Shown: piece by piece, positions 36,969-49,905 of the stretch
Numbering within the stretch: the first letter of the stretch is position 1
How the letters are laid out: the number at the start of each line of letters is the position of its first letter
The notes under the pieces: generated by a model
What the model was told of the DNA's origin: nothing
Database searches by the model: none
The model's input: only the letters and a program-made list of their open reading frames with translations
Translations under genes and position numbers: made by a program
Origin: Callorhinus ursinus
Taxonomy: Eukaryota > Chordata > Mammalia > Carnivora > Otariidae
NCBI RefSeq assembly: GCF_003265705.1
Contig: NW_020312817.1
Coordinates: 27,051,861 to 27,115,860, forward strand
Length of the DNA: 64,000 bases
Reading direction: 5' to 3'

Positions 36969-37080
36969 TTTTTTTAAAGATTTTATATTTAAGTGATCTC
37001 TATACCCAACGTGGGGCTCAAAGTCACAACCCCAAGATCAAGAGTCGCATGCTCCACTGACCGAGCCAGCCACCTGTCCC
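36969..37080 (-). mobile_element. Old CAN SINE, antisense
   Basis: Antisense older-type sequence: gtggggctcaaagtcacaac and ccactgaccgagccagccac after a T-run. The flanks aggaactagat and gggagctagat are a likely TSD. Confidence 0.85.
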
Positions 37081-38575
37081 AGGGAGCTAGATCTTTACTG
37101 AAGAAAGAAGGGAGGGAGGGATGCAAGGTATGCTGGGGTCGATGTCAATGTTTTGGAGAAACAGTGTAGAACTGTGCTTCCCGGTATGGTGGCCGCTAAC
37201 CAGTATGGCAGTTGAACACACTTGAAATGTGGCTAAAGTCAAAATTGAGATGTGCTGTAAGTGCAGGCTACATAGCAGGTGTCAAAGACTTGGTATGAAA
37301 ACAATAAATATAAAATATTTCAGTAATTCTGTATACTGATAACATGTTCAGATGAGACTATCTGGATTTGTAGAGTTAAATAAAATGCCACTAAAATTAA
37401 TTTCACCTGTCCCTTTTTACTTTTTAAATGTGGCTTCTAGAAAATGTAATGAGGCTAACATTATATCCCCACGTGACTGGAAGGTAGAGGTCTTTGGTAT
37501 TCAAGCATACACAGTTTTAATTTGGGGAATCATCTGAGAAGTTTTTTTGAGGCTTTTGATTTTTTTCTTTTATGGTGTTCTGTTCTTAAGAGCATGACCA
37601 GAATCGAGAAACTAGTCACTATTGGTAGTAATAGTTTAAGTAATATTTTAAAATGAAAAAAGTAAGAAGCACTAAATATTCTCCTTAGTCCTCCAAATTC
37701 TGAGGAACTCAACGGAAAAGCAAGGTATGAATGCATTATTTATGGCTTAGTGGGTCAGTTACAAGCAATTAGAAGATCTTAGAGTTTGTTTTTTAAAAAG
37801 CCATTTCATGACTTCAAAGAATAAGGTGTGTGCAAAAGTCATCTCCTATGTAATTAAATCTTATCAACAGATGGAATCTACTAGCAGTTAATGTTCCTAG
37901 AATTTTCCTTCAGATGCAAATTATTAAAACAACAACACAAATGACCAAGAGTAAAAAAAAGAGAGAACCATAATACTGTATATCAAATTAAGTCATCTGC
38001 CTGATTTTCATTAAGTTTATTTTGGTTTTAAGACACTGGTTACAAAATATTGACTTGTTTCAAAACCTTAAAGGTAAATAGTAATCTCATCACCTGCTTG
38101 TTTTAGAGCTACGAGTAATTGCTAATTTTAGACATTTGTAACCTTTGTCTTTACAGGCGGATTGAAAAATAAAGCTCTTTATTTACATCTTGAATTTACA
38201 CTTGCTTTTTCTTTTTTTTAATAACAACACATGTGAAGTAGTTTTGTGGGAAGTTTGTTTGCAGAGAGTAAGCACGACACATGCATTTTAAGAACTTGTC
38301 ATTGTTCTTGCTTTAGTCCCAGGATGAGGTATCCCTCCTTCTAAGTAAACCTGTGATCACAATTCATTGGATATAAGATGCCATCAGTTGTAACAGGCAC
38401 ATTTATTTTAAGTGCCACCTTGTATAAAAAATAAAATGCCTCCAATAAACTCTGGCAAGTGGTCGGATCTATTTCAGAGATGTTAAATGGTGAAAAAAAA
38501 GGTGTACCTTGAATCTGATGAAATATGACACACAGATGTTGAAACTTGCACCTTAGTTAGAAGTTAGAGAACTTG

Positions 38576-38766
38576 GGGCGCCTGGGTGGCTCAGTCGTTA
38601 AGCATCTGCCTTCGGCTCAGGTCATGATCCCAGGGTCCTGGGATCGAGCCCTGCATCGGGCTCCCTGCTCAGCGGGAAGCCTGCTTCTCCCTCTCCCACT
38701 CCCCCTGCTTGTGTTCCCTCTCTCAGTGTGTCTCTCTCTGTCAAATAAATAAAATCTTAAAAAAAA
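38576..38766 (+). mobile_element. CAN SINE, sense, near-consensus and probably young
   Basis: Head gggcgcctgggtggctcagt with a clean CT-rich body and AAATAAATAAAATC tail. Perfect 15-bp TSD aagttagagaacttg at 38561-38575 and 38767-38781. Confidence 0.96.
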
Positions 38767-40076
38767 AAGTTAGAGAACTTGTTTTGTATATCATTTATAG
38801 GTTAGCATCAGACTTTAGGCCAGCTCAGAATGTATCATCAGTGAGTGTGGTTTGGCCTCTCAATTCTGTAAATAATTGACAGAGGGAAGATGTAATGAGG
38901 TCATTTTTCAGTTGCTGGTAGTCCCTTGATTCAAAAAAGTGAACTTCTAACTTTGTTTCAGCCTGATTATCTCTAGCATCTCCTCCCTCCCCCCAAACAC
39001 ACACCCAGCCCCTTTTCAGCAGATACCTACCCCTCTAACAAAATCTGTTCTCCATAAAGGCTCCTGATAGCAGTTATTTATAGCCTCTTGTGAATTCAAG
39101 GCAAAGTGTTAAATTGCCCAAGGATGTTTGCTTTCTAAGCCTTATCTCTAATTATCGGCTAAAAATCTTTATCTCCTTAAAAACCATTCAGGCCTCAACT
39201 AGCCATATGGAACAAGTTTTGTGGAAATGGCTGGGGGAGGAGGGTGCATGGGCCGCTTCCTGCGCTGCCTCTGCGGAAGGATCCGGACAGATAACAGAGC
39301 ACCTCACTTCCTTTCCCACCCTGAAGGGTGCCACCGAACCTGTCCTCCGGCTCTCTGCCTTTGTCCTGGGAGTTAGCGACCAAGTCAGCTGCATTCTCTT
39401 GCCCTTACTAACTGTATCAGAAAGGAAAGCAAACTTGACTCCCAACAGCTGGTTTTCTGACTGATTTCATTGAATTTTTATCAGTTTTATCTTCCTTTTG
39501 ATAGAGGCTATTGAATTTTAAGGAAACACTGTGATACGAAGAATTCTGTTGTAATTTCAATAGCTACTTCCTAATTCACCTGTTTTTTTTTTTTTTCTAA
39601 ATCTCCCTGCTAACGCATCTTACTGACTTAAATCAGGCTTTCCATTTTGAACGGCTATTTGGTAATCCAGATTCTCAGCCGGCTTTCTCCAAATTATTTT
39701 CAGGCATGCCTAAGCAGAGCTGCTCATGGTTAAATTGCAGAATTGTTTGTGGTCTAACTTGAAGATGAAAGCAAGAGTTTTTCTTCGTCATAAATTTGTC
39801 AGTTGTGATTTTGCTGATACTTTGTATACTTTGACATAGTTGATACTCAGTCAAAAGGTTAGATTAATCCCACATTCATAGTATCAGGGTTTATAGACAG
39901 AGCTCTGGAGATCATTCATGGTGTTTGGTTAACACAAAGAATGGTCTTTCTCGGCAGAAGATGGGCAGGGATACTGCACATGCTTTTGGTGTTGTATTAG
40001 CTTTGAAAATTATATGAAAAAATTAATCTCTACCACTCAATTTCCTATATGGAAGTGAATGTAAAGTGTAAAATAA

Positions 40077-40295
<219 letters not shown>

Positions 40296-40829
40296 TAAGT
40301 TACTTGGATTGTACTGTAGTTCAGAATAGCAATTCCTATGGGTATAGAGTTTCAGTTATACAAGATGAGTAAGTTCTAGAGATTTGCTGTACAACATGGA
40401 GCCTGTGGTTAACAGTACTGTGTTGTGTACTTAAAAATTTGTAAAGAGGGTAGATCTCATGTTAAGTATTCTTCTCTCACAAAAAAAAAAAACAGATAAA
40501 AGAAGGCAAAAAATTCCAATTTTCTATTATTTTATGTTAAAATAAAAGAACAGCAGTTCCTTTTGCGTTGGAAGAAAGTATACCTTTGACAGAAGGTTAC
40601 ACCTTAAGGTAAATGATTTATAAATCTAGAAAGAAGTTTCTTCTTATAATAGCTAAGTTATTCATGGAAATAATTTTGATACAACAGTTTTTTAGTTAAA
40701 ATTATACTTAACTGAAGTATATAGCAAAATGTCACATCTGTTTTGTCATTCAGTAACGTGTGCTGCCTATGCTAATTGCCTTCTTAAAAAGTTCTTTTCA
40801 TTTATAGTCTTTTAATATTTAATAGTTTT

Positions 40830-42010
40830 ACTGAGATGATAAATAATTCACATCCCATATAGTTCCTCCATTTAAAGGGTACAATTCAGTGATTTCTTAG
40901 TATATTCAGAATTGCACAACCATCGCCACAATCAATTTTAAGAACATTTTATTGTCATAAAAAGAACCCCCTTGTACTCATTAGCAGTCAGTCCTCACTT
41001 CTTCCAAACACCTTCCACTCCCCACCCTCCCCCTCCTGCCCCAGGCAACCACTAATGTATGTTCTGTCTCTAGATTTGCCTATTCTGGACATTTCATATA
41101 AATGGAATCATACGCTATGTGGTCTTTTGTGGCTTGTTTCACTTAGATCAATGTTTTCACAGTTCATCCATGTTGTTGCATGTATCAGTACTTCGTTCCT
41201 TTTTATGGTCAAATAATATTATGTTATGTGGGCGTATCACACGTTACTTATTTGTTCATCAGTTGATGGACATTTGGATTGTTTCTTTTTGGCTATCATG
41301 AATTAGGTTGCTGTGAACAGTCATTTACAAGTTTTTGTGTGGACATACATTTCTATTTCTCTTGGGTATGTACCTACTAGTAGAGTTACTGGGTATGTTA
41401 GCTCTGTCTTCAAAATTCTGAGAAACTGCCAGACTGTTTTTCTAAATCACCATTTTACATCCCCACCAGCAAATGTGTGGGGGTTCCAGTTTCTCAACAT
41501 CTTTGCCAGCACTTGTTATTACCTTTCTTGTTGATTCGAGTCATCCGAGGAGGTGGCATCTTGTGGTGGTTTCATTTTCCATTGCCCTGTTGGCTAGTGA
41601 TGTTGAGCATCTTTCCATGTGCTTATTGGCCATTTGTGTGCCATCTTTGGAGAAATGTTTATTGACATCCTTTGCCCATTTTTAAATCGGTTTAGTTGTC
41701 TTTTATGTTGAGTTGTAGGAGTTTCTTTATACATCCTAGATAGAAGTCCTCATATGGATATATGATTTGAAAATTTTTTCTCCCATTCTGTAAATTGTTT
41801 TTCACTTTTGAAAGTGTCTTTGAAGTACCACAGTTTGTAGTTTTGATGAGGTACAGCTTACCTGTTTTTTCTTTTGTTGTTCATGTCTTTCGTGTCCTAT
41901 CTAAGAATCCATTGCCAAATTTAAGATCATGAAGATTTACCCCTGTCTTTTCTTCTAAGAGTTTTATTGTTTTAGCTCCTACATTTATGTCCAATCTGCT
42001 GTTAAATCTA
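40830..42010 (-). mobile_element. Old L1 3' region, antisense
   Basis: Contains aggcaaccactaatgtatgt, cagttcatccatgttgttgc, catcagttgatggacatttg and gtgatgttgagcatctttcc in the antisense order of L1 3' UTR and ORF2 end. Confidence 0.85.
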
Positions 42011-42029
42011 TTCATTAAACTCATCACAC

Positions 42030-42150
42030 TACATGTGGTGGTGGATGTTGACTAAACTTACTAGTGGTGATCATTTCATAGTATATACATATATTGAATC
42101 ATTATGTTGTACACCTGAAAGTAATCTAATATTATTTCTCACTTTAAAAA
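42030..42150 (+). mobile_element. L1 3' UTR fragment, sense
   Basis: Contains gtggtgatcatttcatagta, ttgaatcattatgttgtaca and cctgaaagtaatctaatatt, then an A-rich end. It lies between two antisense L1 segments. Confidence 0.7.
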
Positions 42151-42154
42151 ATCT

Positions 42155-43145
42155 ACACATCATTTCAGATAATGTAATATTTTTAGTTCAAAAACTTTCA
42201 TTTGGTCCTTTTTATAGTTTTCATGTTTCTGCTGAGATTCCCAAGTTGTCCCCTTATTATGTTCATGTTTTCTTCATATCTTTGTTTGTATTTATAACAA
42301 CTGTTGTCAAGTTCTTGTATCTTATTCCAACATCTCTTTCATTTCTGTATCTGTTTCTATTAATTAATTTTTTCTTTGGTTATGGATGAATTTTCTTGTT
42401 CGTTTGCACGTCTACCAATATTTTTTTATTGTATCCTACACATCGTGGATGCCGTGTTGTTGAGTTTCTGGGTTTTGTTTTCCCTTAAGGAAGATAGAGC
42501 TTTATTTTGGCATTTGTCTGATTTACTTGTGGATCAGTTTTATTTTAAACTTTGTTAGGGTGGGTCCTGCATTGTCCTTATTCTAGGGATGTAATCACCC
42601 TTCTTTTAAGGTATAAGCTTTTGGTGGTTGAACTTAGTACCATTTGTGAACAATAAGAGTTCTCCACTCTGGTTGGTTGGAACTTGACTAGCTCTTAGCA
42701 TTGTGTGACCTCCAGAATTTCCATTCAGCTTACAGCTCTCTGGTAGTTGTTCACTGCCTGGCCTCAAGAAGTTTTGCCCTGTACGTGTATAGCTTAATAT
42801 TCAGCCAAGGACTCAAGGAGATGCTTATTGAGGTTTCTGGAGCTTATTCTCTGCACAGATCTCACTTCCCTGTTTTTTTGCCCTGCAAGTTCTGGCCAGC
42901 TTTTGAGCCCTGAACTCTCATCTCTTTCTTAATCCCAGTAAGACTTGCTGTGCTTCATTTGGTTTCTACCTCTCTGTGCTGAGCCCTGAAAGTGCCTCTA
43001 GATGGAGGTGTAGGTTGATTGTTGAGACATCTTCAGTTTACCTTCTCTCAAGGGTCACAGCCCCATGCGGTTTGTTGTCTGACTTTTCAAAAACAGTTCC
43101 CTAAATTTTGTCCAGTTTGTAGCTTTTTATGGTAATAAGGCTAGT
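42155..43145 (-). mobile_element. Old L1 5' region, antisense
   Basis: The pattern ttggtcctttttatagtttt, ttgtatcctacacatcgtgg and tccagtttgtagctttttat resembles the complement of old L1 5' region sequence. Confidence 0.5.
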
Positions 43146-43799
43146 CTAATACTAACTGTGCTATGTCTGCAAGCAAAGGTCCATTGCCACTTGTTTTTTA
43201 AAACGTACATATGAACTTGAAAACTATATACTCTATATTTTATAAAGAGCTGAACAAAAAGGAACAAACATAATTCATATTGTTCAACATTTGTGTAATG
43301 ACTTAAATTTATTTTTGTCATGCATAGAGGAATAGGTAGAGAAATATGTTTGATTGTTGAAATACTTAGAAATAACACTGGAGAACACATACTCCATTCT
43401 TCTCCTATCTGATGAAGGATGATGGTAAAATAGCAAAGGCTTTTAAGATATGAAAAACAATATTCTGCATCACCTTGGATTTGTAATAAATCTATATATT
43501 GTATAATTTATATTGCAGATTGTCCAGTTACTTTGGAAATCTAAATTTGGAAATAAAGTCTTAGCTAAATTCCAAATTAGTACTATAATAGTTATATCAG
43601 TTTGTTGGCTATTTTTGTTTTAAATTATGAAAGTTAAATTTAATTTGTTTAATTTTCTCATATACCTTAAACATGCCTTATTGAAAATTGTGATCGTAAG
43701 GAGCACCTCCTGCACTAGAAAAATATGTTATACTTTGGGTTGTAGCAATTATTTTACCTAAATGAGAATAGTCTATAACTGAGTTCTCTATCATTTCAG

Positions 43800-43852
43800 A
43801 ATGCTGAAGCTTGGAACAATTTATCAACTTCCTATATCCGATTAAAACAAAA
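43800..43852 (+). CDS. TTC27: TTC27 internal exon E (17 codons plus 2 nt)
   Basis: Encodes NAEAWNNLSTSYIRLKQ plus the first two bases of a lysine codon, a small 53-nt exon. The acceptor is tcatttcag before AAT and the donor is AA before gtaagt, a strong consensus donor; the junction splits a codon after base 2. N completes the previous TPR (position 34). AEAWNNLSTSYIRL is the first helix of the next TPR: W4, L7, S8, Y11. The second helix comes from exon F. A candidate branch site (tataact) lies about 30 nt upstream of the acceptor. Skipping this exon would shift the frame, because 53 is not a multiple of three. Confidence 0.92.
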
Positions 43853-44411
43853 GTAAGTACATCAAACAAATATGAAGAACTCAGTTTCCAAAATGAACAA
43901 GATTTTCTTCCACTGAACTTAGTGCCTTTACTCCTTTTCCCCTTGCCCATCCATACCTTTGAGTTAGGATGACTTATGGCCATTTGAATTCTAAATGTAG
44001 TTTATTTTTTGAAAACATTTACTGTGTAATAAAATAAGAACTATTATTTGGAATCTTTATTTGATACTGAAGTTTTGCATCCTAAATTCCATTACACGAT
44101 GAGAGCATGCATGCCTTTAGTTGATCAACTCAATTGATAGATTGTTATTGATTGCTTGCTTGCTGTGTACAGGGTATTACTGAGAAATATAAATATAAAC
44201 CAATGTCTTCAGGAATTGTAGATTTAAAGAATAAAATATCAGGCTGTATTATTTTAAAAATTGATCAGAAGTAGTATGTGGTAAATATCAAGTGGGAAAT
44301 CCAAGGAGAGCTATAATAACAGTAGGTGATATTTGTAGAACACTCATTCTATGCCAGACACTCTGTGTGGGTCTCAGAAGAGAGAAGGATTATGGTCCTG
44401 ATTCAGGAACG

Positions 44412-44512
44412 CTTCTTTTTTTTTTATGATGTTAATCACCATACATTACATCATTGGTTTTTGATGTAGCGTTCCATGATTCATTGTTTGTGCATAACAC
44501 CCAGTGCTTCTG
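44412..44512 (-). mobile_element. Truncated carnivore L1 3' end, antisense
   Basis: A T-run, then atgatgttaatcaccataca, gatgtagcgttccatgattc and gcataacacccagtgcttc, as in carnivore L1 3' UTRs; about 100 bp in total. Confidence 0.75.
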
Positions 44513-44519
44513 ACAGAAT

Positions 44520-45010
44520 GCTGGACGCAAGCTGAAATCGGAAGAATGGGTAGAGGCAGAGGAAAGCCTCTCGAGCGAGGGGAATGTGATCGTATGCAGA
44601 GCAAGTAAACTGCACCAGCTGTAGATTACAGTGAGGTCTGTAGGGAGAGAGAAGGTTGGAGTCAAATTGCAGTGTGTTCTGATGATCTGACTAACAAGGT
44701 GAGACTGTCCTGTTGGCAGTAAGATGCCTGCGCTTTCAGTGGGGGCAATTTCATGAAGAAAGAAGCTTTTGGGGAAGATTTATCTGGTGGCACTGTGAGA
44801 CAGACTAGAGAGGAAGCTGGGGGCTGGGAACCCAGTCAGGAGACAGCTGTTGTAACAGTCCAGGCAGGAGATAACTAGCCTGGAAAAAAAAGGGCACATG
44901 CCAATTTATAAAGGGGACAACCAATTGGCCTTATTGACTGGCCATAGAAAGCCAAGGGAAGAGACAAGGGTTGCTATTGCCAGAGTTTTAGCAAATGAAG
45001 GAAAGGATGG
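44520..45010 (-). mobile_element. L2-like stretch, antisense
   Basis: Contains gttgtaacagtccaggcagg and agataactagcctgg, a diverged form of a block I associate with antisense L2. Boundaries are uncertain. Confidence 0.35.
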
Positions 45011-46109
45011 ATCTGTTTCCATTTTCATTTGGCCTTATTTTCAAGCCTAATTTAATTTTTCTTTGTGGATTCACAAGATACTTCTGAAGATACCATTAAA
45101 TCCACGTTACATTGAAATACTTCTGCTGCTCTTGGATGACAAACTACATAAAGAAAGTACTGTTTTTTCTACTGCACGCTTTGGAAAATAATATTGTGTT
45201 CTTGATTGCAACTGATTGTGTTAAAATTCCCTAGGGACCTTTTGGTTTAAAGCAAGGGGCAGGGGAAATCCCTGTCATAGTTGTAGAGTGACCTCAGTGG
45301 GTTTTTCTGGTAACCCTGATAATTTTGTATGCAGTGAGGCTCTTGATACTCTACCTCGTTTTCCAGCCCATTAACCCTAAGAATTCCGCTTTCTCTCGTA
45401 GGGGGTCCTGCACATTGTTCGACTTCTATTTGGCACTTTCTTGTCTTCCTGCAACTCCACAAATAGGTTTTTGTGTAAAAATGGGGTTGTAAGGTCAAAG
45501 GTGAATCACTGCTTTATTCTTGCCTTTTTGCTCTTTCCTTTCTTTGCTGCTGTCCCAGACATAGCTCATTTTTGACTCATGAGATTGTTACTTCAGGGGG
45601 AAATTATGACCGCTCCTCTCAAAAGAATCCGTGCCTAAAAGGTACCCTTTAAACCATCTCGTCTGTCCCTTTGCTCTCCTGGGGTTCTTCACTAACATAC
45701 CCTCTTTGCTGTTTCATCTGATTCCCCAGGCATCACACCCCTGCCAGTCCTTTGGGAAAATCTCCCATCTTTCTCTGTAACTTTTATAGCAGTGTCACGA
45801 CCATTGTGGGCTCAGTAAGTGAATCCTGAACTGAAGAGCCTTATGAAGGAAGCTACACTTACGAAAAAGGAATTCATAGAGAAAACTCTGAGGCCAGGAG
45901 ATTGTGGGCAAAGGATGAGAGGGTGTGTAGGACAGAGGATAATCCTCTTGCCTGGGTTGCTGCCTGTCAAGTTCTTTTCCAGCAGGCCGACCTCACCCAC
46001 CCCCATGCAGGTGGGAGAACTGCAATCTCAGTCTACCACTGCTGAAGGCAGTTGCTGTTACGTGGGAGGTGGGCGTAGGGAGTAGAACCAAGAAGGGGAA
46101 AAAGACACA

Positions 46110-46110
<1 letters not shown>

Positions 46111-46165
<55 letters not shown>

Positions 46166-46175
46166 NNNNNNNNNN

Positions 46176-46222
<47 letters not shown>
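46111..46222. repeat. (CA)n microsatellite containing an assembly gap
   Basis: About 27 CA units on the left and 23 on the right flank ten Ns at 46166-46175. The true length is unknown. Confidence 0.98.
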
Positions 46223-46224
<2 letters not shown>

Positions 46225-46924
46225 CCAAAACAATTTAAGGCTGAATTTGAAGAAGGAAGGGTTACAGCAAGGGTACCTTCATTTTTAACTCTAAAAGCAA
46301 GGGATAAGTCAATCAGTACGTTCCATAACAACTTTAGGCAAATTGTTTAATGTAGAGAATAAAAAATTAAACTGCAGTGAATTGGCTGCTAATGAGAAGA
46401 CAAGAAGGACTTCACTGTAAGGACGTTATTGTGATTGGTACCATAGGTATATTAGAAACTGATTAAATGCTTCAGGGAGTGATTCTCAGAGCAATGGCCT
46501 GGGATGACCAGAAGAATCTCCATTATCCCCTCCAAAATTTGCCTTAAAGTCATGGAGGAGGAGATGCCTTGCTGTAACACGGTGGGGCTCGGCAAGGAAA
46601 CGGAGGTAGACCTTGTAGTCATAAATTAACAAACTCAAAATGGCTTTGGAAAAGGAGATTGATAGCATACACTTGAAGAAGGTTACTGTAGTTGTCCAGT
46701 AAAATATTTATGATCCATAAAGGAACTATAGTCTTATCCAGAGAGGGGAGGAAAGGATCAAGCATCTTTTTGTTTGCTGAGATTTTTAACTTAGAGAAAA
46801 GGTGACATGAAGTTCTGTTGATTTCCTTGTCAGTATCAAGTTTTTAATAGTGTTTTTCTCTTTTCTGAAGTGGCTAGTATAGGACAAAGATTCCTTGATG
46901 GTTTGGTATACCTTTTCTGTAAAA

Positions 46925-48570
46925 CTGCCTAGCTTTGTTTTAATTTTAATTGATTTATTTGGCTTTCCATTTCTTTAGGTCATTTGTATAATTTATTCAT
47001 AGCATTCTCTTATGATTTTTTTTCAAAAAATTACTAATCTTATTTGTGCCATTTTCTTTTATTCTAAATGGAATTTAGTTACCCATTTGTCTGTTTCATT
47101 ATTTTTCAAAGAGCTAGCTTTTGGTTTTGTTAATCATGTATAGTTTTTCTTTGTATTTATTATTTTCTTCTTTCTTGTTTATTTGGTGTTTTTCTACAAT
47201 GTTAAGTTAAATGTTTTCACTGATTGTCATTTTTTGGTAATAAGTGCATTTAAGATCACAAATTTCCCTCTAAAAATACTGTTTCAGCTATATCCTGCAG
47301 ATGGTGATATATAGTATTTTCATTAAGTTCTAAATATTTTTTATTTTCTAATATGAGTCTCCTTATTCCCTCACTGTGGTTTCTTTTCTTTTCTTTCTTT
47401 CTTTTTTTTTTAGGAGTGCATCTTTAAGTTTCCAGGCATATAATTTTTTAGCTATTTACTGTTGATTTCTTATTTAATTTCAGAGAATATGGTCTGTTAT
47501 ACTTTTTTTACACAAACAACTGGTAATTTTTTTCTCAATAATTAGTTAAATGTAATGATGTATTTTATCAATTTCTGTTCTCACTGTTGATCGTTTATTG
47601 TATCCCTTTCTGTCTGAATTCCCTTTTATTTTTGCAAGAGAGGGTCCCTCAGTCGTTCTTTTGTTTGGGCCAGTAGATGATAAACTTTCTTAGTCTTTGT
47701 ATATCTCAAAGTGTTGGACTTTGCATTTACTCTTGACTGGTAAGTTTAGCTGGTTATAATATTTAGGCATGACAATTATTTTCATGCAGTGCTTTACACG
47801 TACTATTGTATTGTCTTCTACATCTTTTGTTACTAATGAAATATCTGCTGTTTTCATTGTCATTCTTTTGTAGGTTTTAGGATTTTTTTTTTTAAGATTT
47901 TATTTATTTATTTGAGAGAGAGAGAATGAGAGATAGAAAGCACAAGAGGGAAGAGGGTCAGAGGGAGAAGCAGACTCCCCGCTCAGCAGGGAGCCCAATG
48001 CGGGACTCGATCCCGGGACTCCAGGATCATGACCTGAGCCGAAGGCAGTCGCCTAACCAACTGAGCCACCCAGGCGCCCGGTTTTAGGATTATTTTTATG
48101 TTTTGCAATTTCATACAATATACCTAGGTGTTGGTTTATCTTTACTTATAATGTTTGGTACAAAAATACACTTTTGATCATAGAATTAGATCTTTGTTGT
48201 CAGTTGTGGGAAATGCTCAGCTTTATCTTTTCAAATACCTTGTCCTGACATTTTCTGCGTCTGTTTACTGTGGCATGTCTATCAAATGTATGTTTGAGCC
48301 TTACCTCTCATACTTTCCTCTCTTTATTGCTCTTTTATTTTTTAATCTGAATTCCTTGTGGATTCCTCACTATTGCTTTCTAGTTCATCAGTTCTGTCCT
48401 TGTGTGCAGTCTAGTTTTTTGTCACCTATTGAGGTTTTGTTTGTTTATTTGTTTAAGTGTCTCTTTCAATTCCAGAATTTCCAGTTGGTTTTTTATTTAC
48501 ATCTCCCTGTCCTTGTTTTATTTCTACCTGTTTTTGTTGTGCCATTTCTTGCTCCTTTAAAAATTTTATT
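46925..48570 (-). mobile_element. Old L1 internal region, antisense, split by a SINE
   Basis: Contains gctagcttttggttttgtta, aatttccctctaaaaatact, gagaatatggtctgttatac and ttcaattccagaatttccag, matching antisense old L1. A SINE at 47885-48079 interrupts it. Confidence 0.65.
47885..48079 (-). mobile_element. CAN SINE, antisense
   Basis: A T-run, ttatttatttatttgagaga and the head complement ctgagccacccaggcgcccg. TSD ggttttaggatt at 47873-47884 and 48080-48091. Confidence 0.95.
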
Positions 48571-48665
48571 TTATTTATTTATTTTTAATTTAAATTCAAT
48601 TAATTAACATATAGTGTATTATAAGTTTCAGAGGTAGAGTTCAGTGATTATCAGTCTCATATAAG
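48562..48665 (-). mobile_element. Truncated carnivore L1 3' end, antisense
   Basis: T-rich start, aatttaaattcaattaatta, acatatagtgtattataagt and agagttcagtgattatcagt, as in carnivore L1 3' ends. It ends about 195 bp before exon F. Confidence 0.65.
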
Positions 48666-48842
48666 CTCCTTTTAAATTTTAAAAAATTTTGTAGGGAAAT
48701 TTGAAGTGATTTTGGGTTATTTGGGTCTCAGATTCTATTTATTAATATGAATGACTAAGGACTGACAGGATGTTCACATTAGCATTTTATACCTGAAGCT
48801 ATGATTTCTTTAGCTATGATTATTCGTTATTATTCTCTTTAA

Positions 48843-49061
<219 letters not shown>

Positions 49062-49094
49062 TGATGTTAATGCTTGATTATATGATTGTGATAT

Positions 49095-49905
49095 TGACTA
49101 AATATGTATTTGGTTTTGATTCTGGTTTCTGGCACAGGGCTCCAAAAACCTTTGAAATTTCCTAAGCGAAGACAGCCATAAAGGTGTCTTTTGTTGTGTT
49201 AATGAGGTGACTTTTGGAAAGCACCTAAGGATGGGGATGGTTGCCAGGGTGTCAACCATGCGATTAGAGGGTTGGAACTTTCATTCCCATAACCTCCACT
49301 CCTCTCCCCTCATGACCTCCTGGGAGGGGAGAGGGTATGGAGATTGAACTCCATCACCAATGTGGCCAGTGATTTAATCAGTCAGGTCTATGTAATTGAG
49401 CTTCCATAAAAACCCAACAGGATAGGGTTCGAAGAGCATCTGGGTTGGTGAACACATGGAGGTGCAAGGAGAATGGTACACCCTGAGAGAGCGTGGAAGC
49501 ACCATGCCCTTTCCCACATACTTTGCCTTATGCACCTCTTCCATCTGGCTGTTCCTGAGTTACATCTTTTCATAATAAACCAGTAATCTAGTAAGCCAAA
49601 TGTTTCTTGGAGTTCTGTGAACTTACTGCTCTAGCAAATTAATTAAACCCAAAGGGTAGGGTTTGGAACCTCCAATCTATAAAGCACAGGTGACAACCTG
49701 GACTTGTGACTGGCTCTGGAGTCGGGAGGAGGAAGGATTGGCAGTCTTATAGGACTGAGACCTCCGTCTGTGGGATCCAGTGCTATCTGTAGGTAAATAG
49801 TGTCAGAATTGAGTTGGTAGTGTGGGGAACCCCCAACCCTGCACACGTGTGTGTACATGCACATGCACGCACACACACAGGTCAGAATTGGTGACCAGAA
49901 TCACC
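49095..49905 (+). mobile_element. Endogenous retroviral solo LTR, probably ERVL type, sense
   Basis: LTR-like layout with ttccataaaaacccaacagg, ttcctgagttacatcttttc, an AATAAA signal at 49574-49579, ctagcaaattaattaaaccc and cagtgctatctgtaggtaaa. No internal viral gene is attached. The subfamily is uncertain (MER21-like from memory) and so are the exact ends. Confidence 0.6.

Noticed and set aside
39090..39464. 124-codon + strand open frame with a Ser/Thr-rich end
   Set aside because: No recognisable domain, no splice or promoter support, and low-complexity intron composition. Kept only as a possible regulatory patch.
42033..42389. 118-codon hydrophobic + strand frame
   Set aside because: It crosses a sense L1 3' end and antisense L1, and the hydrophobicity comes from T-rich composition.
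48155..48607. 150-codon hydrophobic + strand frame resembling membrane segments
   Set aside because: It is the antisense reading of T-rich old L1 sequence; Phe/Leu-rich frames are expected there.
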